Source of the DNA: Armatimonadota bacterium
GTDB lineage: Bacteria; Armatimonadota; JAAZEB01
Reading direction: 5' to 3'
DNA: 10,994 bases
Assembly: GCA_012841485.1 (NCBI GenBank)
Contig: DUUU01000041.1
Coordinates: 1 to 10,994 of the forward strand
The notes under the pieces were generated by a model. That model ran no database searches, was not told the origin of the DNA, and worked only from the letters and a program-made list of their open reading frames with translations. This document shows, piece after piece, positions 1 through 5,554 of this stretch. Each line of letters starts with the position of its first letter. Positions within the stretch are counted from its first letter, which is position 1. Made by a program: the position numbers and the translations under genes.

Positions 1-157
1 GAACGCGGCCGTGACCAATGGCCGGGACTCTGCGGGCACCGGCCTGCTCGTCAACTCTTCTCGCGGCATTCTCTACGCCTCGAAGGGCGTCGATTTCGAG
101 GGTGCCGCGCGCAATGCCGCGCAGGCGCTGCGCGACGCCATCAACGCCGCGCGCTGA
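1..157 (+). CDS. pyrF: Orotidine-5'-phosphate decarboxylase type 2, C-terminal end (partial)
   Basis: The window opens inside this gene; the reading frame starts at base 2 and ends with TGA at 155-157, giving the last 51 residues. The enzyme decarboxylates orotidine 5'-phosphate to UMP, the last step of de novo pyrimidine synthesis in the cytoplasm. The recognisable block is VNSSRGILYA (residues 17-26 of the visible part), which is typical of the C-terminal phosphate-binding region of the subfamily 2 enzymes. It is followed by a helix rich in Ala and Arg (AARNAAQALRDAINAAR) that closes the barrel. Most of the protein, including the catalytic Asp-Lys-Asp region, lies outside the window. The next gene starts 49 bases downstream in the same direction, so read-through is possible but no shared function is evident. 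The call rests on one strong motif and a fitting C-terminus. Confidence 0.85.
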   Translation, partial: NAAVTNGRDSAGTGLLVNSSRGILYASKGVDFEGAARNAAQALRDAINAAR

Positions 158-206
158 TCCCACCCTCGCCTACGAGTCTATCAGCGCTTGCGCATGAGGA
201 GAAAGC

Positions 207-1547
207 ATGTCCTACGACGAGTTGGTCTTCACGCGCCGGATTCCGGTGCGACACGAGGTGGATGTCTTCGTAGCGGGCGGCGGTCCGGCCGGCATCGCCG
301 CGGCCATTGCTGCCGCGCGCCAGGGCCGCACGGTCTTCCTGGCCGAAGGGCATACGTGCTTTGGCGGGATGGGCACGGCAGGTCTGGTGCCGGCCTTTAT
401 GCAGTTTGGTGACGGCGTTCATTTCCTCGCCGCTGGCATCGGCCGCGAGGTGTATGACCGCCTCTGGGAGATGGGCGGCACCGGGCCGGACAACCGGCGC
501 GACAATCCGCGCGCCAGCCTGGCCATCCACGCTGAGGTGCTGAAGCGCCTCTACGACGAGATGGTCGTGGAAGCAGGCGTGCGCTTTGCCTTCCAGACGC
601 AGTGCATCGCCGTCGAGATGGGGGCCCCGGGGAGGGTTGACCTTGCCGTTTGCCAGGCAAAAAGCGGTCTCTTCGCGGTCAAGACGAGGGTGTTCGTGGA
701 CTGCACCGGCGACGGCGACCTGGCCGTGTGGGCCGGCGCGCCCTTCGAGAAGGGCGACGCGGAGGGCAACTTGATGCCCGGCACCCTCTGCAGTCTCTGG
801 GCCGATGTCGATTGGGACGCGGTGCGCGCCTCCGGTCTCGACCCGCGCCAGCGCATCCTGGATGCGTTCAAGGACAAGGTCTTCACCTATGAGGATCGGC
901 ATCTGCCCGGGATGTGGCGCGTTGGCCCGCGCCTGGCCGGCGGCAACATCGGGCATACCTTCGGGGTAGATAGCACGGACGAACGCTCGCTCACCGAGGC
1001 GCTCCTGCTGGGGCGCAGGCAACTCGTGGAGTACGAGCGCTTCTACAAGGAGTACCTGAAGGGCTTCGAGCGGATGGAGCTCGTCGCCTCCGGATCGCTG
1101 CTTGGGATCCGCGAGAGTCGGCGGATCCTGGGCGACTACGTCCTCAATCTGGAGGATTTCAAGAGGCGCGCCATCTTCGACGACGAGATCGGGCGCTACT
1201 CCTACCCGGTGGATATCCACGCCTCGCGCCCCGGTGAGAAGGAGTATAAGCAGTTCGAGGAGGAGTTCCGTACCCTCCGCTACGACAAGGGCGAGAGCTA
1301 TGGCATCCCGTACCGCACGCTCACGCCGCGCGGCCTGGAGAACCTCCTGGTGGCCGGCCGCTGCATCAGCTCCGACCGCTATCTCCAGGGATCGGTGCGC
1401 GTGATGCCGGGATGCTTCATCACCGGGCAGGCGGCCGGCGTCGCGGCCGCGCTGGCTGTCGAGCACGAGACGGGCACGCGCGGCTTCCCCATCGCGCTCC
1501 TTCAAGAGCGCCTGAAAGCGATGGGAGCCCATCTGCCGAACGCCTGA
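207..1547 (+). CDS. FAD-dependent oxidoreductase (FAD_oxidored family)
   Basis: A 446-residue flavoprotein. The N-terminal dinucleotide-binding motif GGGPAG is at residues 24-29, followed by the usual Ala-rich helix. A CFGGMGT block at 51-57 fits the isoalloxazine-side loop of this family. DCTGDGDLAVWAG (165-177) and LLVAGRCIS (380-388) are the middle FAD-contact segments. A C-terminal RVMPGCFITGQAAGVAAAL segment (398-416) is the second ADP-contact motif. IRESRRILGDY (301-311) is also family-typical. No signal peptide is seen, so it should be cytoplasmic. The ATG is supported by AGGAG at 197-201, five bases upstream. The substrate cannot be read from the sequence; relatives are mostly uncharacterised and often sit in carbohydrate-use loci. 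It faces secG tail to tail across a hairpin. Family call firm, reaction unknown. Confidence 0.85.
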   Translation: MSYDELVFTRRIPVRHEVDVFVAGGGPAGIAAAIAAARQGRTVFLAEGHTCFGGMGTAGLVPAFMQFGDGVHFLAAGIGREVYDRLWEMGGTGPDNRRDNPRASLAIHAEVLKRLYDEMVVEAGVRFAFQTQCIAVEMGAPGRVDLAVCQAKSGLFAVKTRVFVDCTGDGDLAVWAGAPFEKGDAEGNLMPGTLCSLWADVDWDAVRASGLDPRQRILDAFKDKVFTYEDRHLPGMWRVGPRLAGGNIGHTFGVDSTDERSLTEALLLGRRQLVEYERFYKEYLKGFERMELVASGSLLGIRESRRILGDYVLNLEDFKRRAIFDDEIGRYSYPVDIHASRPGEKEYKQFEEEFRTLRYDKGESYGIPYRTLTPRGLENLLVAGRCISSDRYLQGSVRVMPGCFITGQAAGVAAALAVEHETGTRGFPIALLQERLKAMGAHLPNA

Positions 1548-1574
1548 TTCCCACCCGGAAACCCGCGTACACCA

Positions 1575-1619
1575 GTTCGGCCCCCAAGCCCCCACTCTCG
1601 GGGGCCTGAGGGGCCGAAC
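1575..1619. terminator. GC-rich hairpin between convergent genes, probable bidirectional terminator
   Basis: Bases 1575-1584 (GTTCGGCCCC) pair perfectly with 1610-1619. Nested inside, GCCCCC at 1588-1593 pairs with GGGGGC at 1600-1605 around a 6-base loop, with a small asymmetric internal loop between the two stems. It lies between the stop codons of the converging FAD oxidoreductase and secG genes, where a two-way terminator is expected. There is no U-tract on either strand, so intrinsic termination is not certain; it could also act as an RNA-stabilising 3' end. Confidence 0.6.
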
Positions 1620-1655
1620 CACATCCAACCCAAAGGCGTTCAGCTCAACAGCCGC

Positions 1656-1904
1656 TCACAAGATCCTCATCTGAAACACCGCGACGATGAAGCTGAGGAC
1701 GATGAACGCAACCGCGAGGTAAGTGGTCCAGTGCTGGAGCTGCTCTTCCACGCCTGGGCGTCCCTGAAAACTCACGCTGCTCTTGCCGCCGAGCGTGCCG
1801 GCAAGCCCTTCACTCTTGGTGGTCTGCATGGCGACAATCGCCACCAAGCCAATCGCCACCAGGAACTGAAGCACGCTAATGATCCAGAATAGAACGGTAG
1901 TCAC
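1656..1904 (-). CDS. secG: Protein translocase subunit SecG
   Basis: SecG is the small auxiliary subunit of the SecYEG channel in the inner membrane and assists SecA-driven protein export. The 82-residue product has two membrane helices, about residues 4-26 and 60-80. They are joined by the signature cytoplasmic loop QTTKSEGLAGTLGG, which matches the Gln...Lys...Gly-Leu...Gly-Gly pattern of the family. An in-frame ATG exists at 1926-1928, but the GTG at 1902-1904 is preferred. GGAGG (1913-1917 on this strand) sits 8 bases before the GTG, whereas the ATG overlaps the predicted promoter -10 region and transcription start. The length is normal for SecG. The gene is downstream of the large membrane protein gene on the same strand, but has its own promoter in the 60-base gap. 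It converges with the FAD oxidoreductase. Confidence 0.9.
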   Translation of the reverse strand: MTTVLFWIISVLQFLVAIGLVAIVAMQTTKSEGLAGTLGGKSSVSFQGRPGVEEQLQHWTTYLAVAFIVLSFIVAVFQMRIL

Positions 1905-1928
1905 GACACGGCCCTCCAAGCTGTGCAT

Positions 1929-1958
1929 ATTTTACCATAGAGCGGCCTCGCAACGCAA
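1929..1958 (-). promoter_or_regulatory. Probable sigma-70-type promoter of secG
   Basis: Read on the minus strand, TTGCGT (1958-1953) is followed after 18 bases by TAAAAT (1934-1929). Transcription would start near 1922, leaving a leader of roughly 20 bases to the GTG start of secG that includes its GGAGG. The promoter lies between secG and the preceding membrane protein gene, so secG can be expressed independently of it. The -10 has one mismatch to consensus; the -35 keeps TTG. Confidence 0.55.
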
Positions 1959-1964
1959 GCGCCG

Positions 1965-3809
1965 TCACGAGACGAACTGATACACTTCGAAGCCGAGCAA
2001 CTGCCCCGCGATCGTCCACAGGGCCTGGGTCATGATGTCGCCAAAGGCGATACCGAGGAAGAAGTGGAGCCCCTGCCGATAGGAACGCGCTCCGCCATAG
2101 CGTAGGAGCAACACCTTTGCGAGCCAGGCGATGAGGAAACAGAGCCAGAAGGCGCGCACGATGATGGTGTTGGCTGCCGCATAGCCGATTGGGTGGAAGG
2201 GCCACCAGAGGTAGCGCGCGCGCAGCGACGTGAGGAGCACCGTGATCCCGCCGCCCGCGATCATCCCCTTGATGCCGGCCCAATCCGGCGTGCGCGGCGT
2301 GTTGACCCAGTTGCGCCAGTCATTGTAGGCGATGTTCGCCTTCACCAGGGGATAGTTCGCCGCCTTCACGGCCGCCCCAGAGCGGTACCACTCGGTTAGC
2401 GAGGTGGCGAACGCGACGGGCAGGGCAACAGCGAGGCCGATCAGGAACGCGATGATCATCTGGCGGCGCTTCAGATCCACGTGCTCGCCCATCTTCCACG
2501 TCTCCAGATGGAACGGCATTGGGTGGCCGCGAGCTTCGATAATGAAGGCGTGCATGATCGGCGTCAGCGCCAGCGTGGCCGGCGTCAGGCCGGCCGTGCC
2601 AAGCGTGTTCACCACCAGCGAGTTCGGATTCCACGCGAGCGGGAAGAAGATCCACTGCCCGCCCGCCTCGGCGCGGATGCGCATGCCGGCGACCAGGTAG
2701 AGGCCATAAAGCGCCAGGATCGCCACCGCCGCCCACAGCTGCATCCCGGCCAGGACCCAGAAAAGAACCGCGCCGGCCGCGCACGCGATCAGGCCAATGC
2801 CAGCCGGCGACCGCCAGGAGCGGCGCAGGTGCGCCCGCGCCCCCCACAGCGTGAGCAGGCCCAGCATCAGCCAGGCGCCGGCCGATTGCTCCTCGGCATA
2901 AGGGAAACGCGCCGCCGCGCTGCTCGTGGCCCCCTGGGAGTAGCCGGCCATCGCGCCAAAGACCGCCTCCAGGCGCGTGAAGAGGAAGAAGAACCAGCAA
3001 CTGAAGGAGACATCGAGCGGAACCAGATAGGCCAACCCGATGGAGAGCGGGTAGAAGCCGATGGGAACGCTTCCAAAGGCGCTCCAGGGGAGGGAGTTGA
3101 AGACAGGATACCACTTCGCTTTGATCTGGAACGCGGGCACCGAGGGGAAAAGCGCGTTGAGGGCCAGGAGGCTCTGCCCGATGAAGGGGAGCAGGAAGCC
3201 GGCCCAGAGAAGCGGGCTGCGGAAGAAGCCGCCCCCCGGCTGCGTCATCTCCAGCGGCAGCGCCGCGATGGGAAAGGTGAGCCGCTCCTCTTCGATCCAA
3301 CGCCGCCGGATGAGCAGCGTGAAGCAAAGCCCTCCCCCCACGAGGAGAGCGATGTAAACGCTCCACACCACGACCGGCACCAGCCAGTCGCCCCAGGGAG
3401 GCGTGCTGTAGCCGCGGTAGAAGCCGGCAAAGGCGCGCACCGGTTCATTTGGCACCATCCAGGCGGGAAGATGCTCCTGCATCTCGCCCCATTTGTTCTC
3501 TGGCGTCGAGAAGAAGAAGGTGTTCCCCAGGTTGAGCACCAGGAAGCGGATCATCCCGAAGCCTGCCACGGGAAGCGAGGCGCTGACGATCAGATAGATG
3601 CAGAGAAGCTCGGCGCGCGATAGCGGCGCGATGCGCTTCGAGCGGCGCAGGAAGCTGTTGGCGATCAGCAGCGCCACCAGGAGCGCCACGGCTGGCATCA
3701 GCAGCGTCCACCCGATCAGGTAGACATTGCCGGAGATCTCGGCACGTGCCACCCAGACAAAAAGGAGCACCTCGAGGAGGATCCCGAGGATCAGAGCCCG
3801 GCGTGTCAT
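1965..3809 (-). CDS. Large polytopic membrane protein, DUF6785/DUF6784-like
   Basis: A 614-residue integral membrane protein with about 12-15 hydrophobic segments. Clear ones are at about residues 4-22, 30-51, 67-95, 142-167, 198-220, 336-375, 450-470 and 543-568. Recognisable blocks are EERLTFPIAALPLEM (174-188), RIRAEAGGQW (377-386) and WWPFHPIGYA (535-544). I associate these with the uncharacterised DUF6785/DUF6784 pair, and the Arg/Lys-rich turns with an oligopeptide-transporter-like fold. Both associations are from memory and were not searched. No transport substrate can be proposed. The ATG has a GGAGAG element (3821-3826 on this strand) about 11 bases upstream. The zinc-ribbon gene ends 60 bases upstream on the same strand, so the two may share a transcript. 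No frameshift or truncation is visible. Confidence 0.75.
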   Translation of the reverse strand: MTRRALILGILLEVLLFVWVARAEISGNVYLIGWTLLMPAVALLVALLIANSFLRRSKRIAPLSRAELLCIYLIVSASLPVAGFGMIRFLVLNLGNTFFFSTPENKWGEMQEHLPAWMVPNEPVRAFAGFYRGYSTPPWGDWLVPVVVWSVYIALLVGGGLCFTLLIRRRWIEEERLTFPIAALPLEMTQPGGGFFRSPLLWAGFLLPFIGQSLLALNALFPSVPAFQIKAKWYPVFNSLPWSAFGSVPIGFYPLSIGLAYLVPLDVSFSCWFFFLFTRLEAVFGAMAGYSQGATSSAAARFPYAEEQSAGAWLMLGLLTLWGARAHLRRSWRSPAGIGLIACAAGAVLFWVLAGMQLWAAVAILALYGLYLVAGMRIRAEAGGQWIFFPLAWNPNSLVVNTLGTAGLTPATLALTPIMHAFIIEARGHPMPFHLETWKMGEHVDLKRRQMIIAFLIGLAVALPVAFATSLTEWYRSGAAVKAANYPLVKANIAYNDWRNWVNTPRTPDWAGIKGMIAGGGITVLLTSLRARYLWWPFHPIGYAAANTIIVRAFWLCFLIAWLAKVLLLRYGGARSYRQGLHFFLGIAFGDIMTQALWTIAGQLLGFEVYQFVS

Positions 3810-3869
3810 CTACAGATACTCTCCATTGCTGGCGAAACCGCCCAAGCCACGCCCCACCTCCTGGGGCCA

Positions 3870-4124
3870 CTACTTCCTTTGGCGCCGCGTCTGCCGCCAC
3901 AGCTGCAGGTAATCGATCAGCGCGGCGAGCGGGGAGTCGGGCAGGAGACGCAGTATCAGCGAAGCGACCGTGTGGCGAACCACGGGAGTCTGTGGGAGCT
4001 CTACCCATCCGCACCTGCGGCAGATGCGGCCGCGCCGGGTCTCATCCACCTCCAGCCACTCTGTTGGCCGGGCGCATCGGGGGCACTCTCCAGGAAGCTC
4101 CTCGCGCTGTTCCACGTACTCCAT
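3870..4124 (-). CDS. Small zinc-ribbon protein, hypothetical
   Basis: An 84-residue protein with a four-cysteine zinc ribbon: CPRC at residues 14-17 and CRRC at 35-38 (C-X2-C-X17-C-X2-C). A more hydrophobic, probably helical stretch follows (about 52-76, HTVASLILRLLPDSPLAALI), then a very basic tail (QTRRQRK). The ribbon is the evidence that this is a real gene. Zinc ribbons of this kind occur in small nucleic-acid- or protein-binding proteins, but nothing here decides between them. The ATG has only a weak ribosome binding site; GTG at codon 4 is possible but badly spaced from its GGAG. It lies 60 bases upstream of the large membrane protein gene on the same strand and 237 bases from the divergent cvpA-like gene. 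I found no convincing promoter for it. Function unknown. Confidence 0.6.
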   Translation of the reverse strand: MEYVEQREELPGECPRCARPTEWLEVDETRRGRICRRCGWVELPQTPVVRHTVASLILRLLPDSPLAALIDYLQLWRQTRRQRK

Positions 4125-4311
4125 CTCTCATGCGCGCCCCCGACTGGGGCAGACACGCTTCTATTCGCCACTGCCCTGCCTGCTTCCTTGCTCAATCTCG
4201 CTTGCTTCAAGGGGGCGCAGGAGAGTGCTCGACGCTGCCGAATCAAAGAGACAAGCGAACACGGATAAACGTTCTGGCACCGGCTCTCTGGGAGGCCGGG
4301 CGCTCGTCATG

Positions 4312-4340
4312 TTGACTTTCACTCGGGCGTCGATTATAAT
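4312..4340 (+). promoter_or_regulatory. Near-consensus sigma-70 promoter of the cvpA-lepB-glyS operon
   Basis: TTGACT (4312-4317) and a perfect TATAAT (4335-4340) are separated by exactly 17 bases. The expected start near 4347 leaves a leader of only about 15 bases to the ATG at 4362, most of it the GGAGG ribosome binding site (4351-4355). This is the best promoter in the window and precedes a five-member run of plus-strand reading frames. The short leader leaves no room for a riboswitch or T-box upstream of the first gene. Confidence 0.85.
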
Positions 4341-4361
4341 GGCGCTGGCAGGAGGGGCACG

Positions 4362-4856
4362 ATGAACTGGACTGATCTCGTCGTGCTGATCATCATCGGC
4401 AGCATCGCGGCCGCCGAAGCCAAGCGGGGCCTTGGGCCGGCGCTCTTCACCGTCGCCGGCGCGCTGCTTTCCGCCCGGCTCGCCCTCCTCTGGTCTGGTC
4501 CGGTCTCCGGCTCTTTGCGCCTGACGGCAAACCCCGGACAAAACCAGGCATGGGCGCTCTTCCTGCTTTTTGCGCTCCTCATGGCGGTCGTGCTGACGAT
4601 CATCCACGTGATGCATCTGGAAACGATGATCTCCGCCGACCCGTTCGATGGCCCGCTCGGCGCCATCTGCGGGTTTTTCACGGGGTGCGCCGTGGCCTTC
4701 GTCTTCTATAAGGGCCTGGGGTTCTGGGGCGCCCGAGACCTGCTCCAGAGTTCTCTTTTCGCGCCGGAGATACTGCACCAGCGCACCTACCATGCCATCG
4801 TGCGCGGTCTCTACGGCCTCGGAGACGCGCAAAACGAGCGTCTGAATATCAAGTGA
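4362..4856 (+). CDS. CvpA-like four-helix membrane protein
   Basis: A 164-residue protein with four predicted membrane helices, about residues 5-20, 24-44, 63-84 and 97-118. It opens with MNWTDLVVLIIIG and continues with a Lys-Arg-Gly turn (21-23). It has a conserved-looking FDGPLGAICGFFTGCAVAF segment (95-113), matching the layout of the CvpA (colicin V production protein) family, in which the fourth helix follows an FDR.LG turn. CvpA proteins are inner-membrane proteins whose biochemical role is unsettled. The C-terminal 45 residues are soluble. The ATG has GGAGG six bases upstream and is the first gene after a near-consensus promoter. The next gene starts 48 bases downstream. The family match is by layout and short motifs, so a different small membrane family is not excluded. 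Confidence 0.65.
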   Translation: MNWTDLVVLIIIGSIAAAEAKRGLGPALFTVAGALLSARLALLWSGPVSGSLRLTANPGQNQAWALFLLFALLMAVVLTIIHVMHLETMISADPFDGPLGAICGFFTGCAVAFVFYKGLGFWGARDLLQSSLFAPEILHQRTYHAIVRGLYGLGDAQNERLNIK

Positions 4857-4904
4857 CCGGTTGCGTGGCGCCGGGAAGAGCGTCGCGGGAAGGAAGGGCA
4901 ACGC

Positions 4905-5300
4905 ATGCAGGATGAGCTGCAGAAGATGGAGGAGATCCGCAACCGCTTGGGGGTTTCCTACGAGGAGGCGCGCTACGCGCTCCAGCAGGCAGGCGGCGAC
5001 ATGGCGACCGCCATGGTGATTGCCGAGCAGGATCGCGAGACAGCGGGCGGCGGCCTGGCTGCCGCCGGCATGGCGTTCATGGATGAGCTGCAAGAGTTCG
5101 TCTCTCAAGGCGAGGTGCGGAAGGTCCGCGTGAAGCTGGGCCATCGCCTCCTCAAGGAATTCGACGTCTCGCCGCGCACGGCCATCGCCATGCTCGGGAT
5201 CGCGGTGGCCGCGGTGCTGCTCACCAAGCTCCGCATCGAGGTTGAGCGCGCCCCCGAGGCGGCAGGCGAACTCCCGGCATCGGGTTTCAGCCAAGAGTGA
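4905..5300 (+). CDS. UBA-like / DUF4342-like protein
   Basis: A 131-residue protein in two parts. Residues 8-42 (MEEIRNRLGVSYEEARYAL, then QQAGGDMATAMVIAE) have the helix pattern of a UBA/TS-N-like domain: a G-V-S-Y-EEA turn, then a GGD loop before the third helix. Residues about 58-115 fit the DUF4342 pattern: a short helix, QGEVRKVRVKLGHRLLKEF, a hydrophobic segment at 92-107, and a polar end. The combination is known in uncharacterised bacterial proteins, and the function is not established. The ATG has AAGGAAGG (4890-4897) seven bases upstream. Its stop codon overlaps the GTG of the glyQ remnant as GTGA, so translation is probably coupled. Being second in an operon with a signal peptidase and an aminoacyl-tRNA synthetase gives no direct clue to its role. 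Confidence 0.65.
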   Translation: MQDELQKMEEIRNRLGVSYEEARYALQQAGGDMATAMVIAEQDRETAGGGLAAAGMAFMDELQEFVSQGEVRKVRVKLGHRLLKEFDVSPRTAIAMLGIAVAAVLLTKLRIEVERAPEAAGELPASGFSQE

Positions 5301-5554
5301 CGCTTCAGGAGCTCATCGCCGCGCTCGACGGCTCCTGGGCTGCGCAGGGGTGTGTCGTGGCACCGGCCTACGATCTCAAGGTGGGCACGGGCAGGATGCA
5401 TCCCATCGCCTCCTTCCGCTCGCTCGGCCCTCGGCCGTGGCGCGTCGCCCATCTTCAGCCCGCGCGCAGGCCGGCTGGTGGCCGCTGTGGGCAGAACCCA
5501 GGCCAGATGCAACGCTCCTATCAGTACGAGGGGCAAGAGAGTGCGCAAGCATAG
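5297..5554 (+). pseudogene. glyQ: Truncated glycyl-tRNA synthetase alpha subunit (glyQ remnant)
   Basis: An 85-codon frame whose first ~77 residues align with the N-terminus of GlyQ, normally about 290-300 residues. Hallmarks are LQELIAALDGSWAAQGCV (3-20), YDLKVGTGRMHP (25-36), FRSLGPRPWRVAHLQPARRP (40-59), GQNP (65-68) and SYQY (74-77). Several positions usually conserved in GlyQ have changed: QPYD is PAYD, TDGRYGENP is AGGRCGQNP, and the LQHYYQ region is MQRSYQ. This indicates decay and not only recent truncation. Homology stops after Tyr77 (base 5527), where the ribosome binding site of lepB begins; the frame ends eight codons later, 14 bases inside lepB. The start is GTG, overlapping the previous stop as GTGA, with no clear ribosome binding site. 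Most of the catalytic domain and all C-terminal parts are missing, so it cannot act as an alpha subunit. It may persist as a translated coupling segment. Confidence 0.8.
5528..5533 (+). promoter_or_regulatory. Ribosome binding site of lepB, inside the glyQ remnant
   Basis: GAGGGG lies seven bases before the GTG at 5541 and decides the lepB start. It begins at the first base after the last codon recognisable as GlyQ, so the remnant's homology ends at this site. Upstream in-frame starts such as the ATG at 5352 would run through the remnant and give a non-signal-peptidase N-terminus. Confidence 0.6.

Noticed and set aside
141..1628. 495-codon open frame on the minus strand across the FAD oxidoreductase gene
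   Set aside because: It is the antisense shadow of a well-supported flavoprotein gene in GC-rich DNA; it shows no recognisable domain, is low in complexity, and covers the hairpin and both flanking gaps.
2481..3623. Long plus-strand frame opposite the large membrane protein
   Set aside because: Its translation is dominated by Arg, Glu and Gln and has no motif, as expected from the complement of a hydrophobic coding region.
4125..4311. Possible RNA gene, riboswitch or T-box in the 237-base divergent gap
   Set aside because: No cloverleaf, conserved T-box core or stable long hairpin was recognised by eye, and the plus-strand promoter lies at the far end, so the gap would not be in the glyS operon leader.
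3746..4315. Plus-strand frames overlapping the zinc-ribbon gene
   Set aside because: No conserved motif and a Ser/Arg/Pro-rich composition; the minus-strand frame has a clear CxxC...CxxC ribbon and was preferred.
4333..4338. TATAAT on the minus strand as a divergent promoter for the zinc-ribbon gene
   Set aside because: It is the palindromic overlap of the plus-strand -10 element, and no -35-like hexamer sits at the right distance on the minus strand.
4161..5294. 377-codon minus-strand frame across the cvpA-like and UBA-like genes
   Set aside because: It runs antisense through two genes with good start sites and a consensus promoter, and encodes low-complexity His/Arg/Glu-rich sequence.
5352..5540. 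N-terminal extension of lepB to the ATG at 5352
   Set aside because: The extension is the out-of-frame reading of the glyQ remnant and does not look like a signal peptidase; the GTG at 5541 has a good ribosome binding site and puts the membrane helix near the N-terminus.
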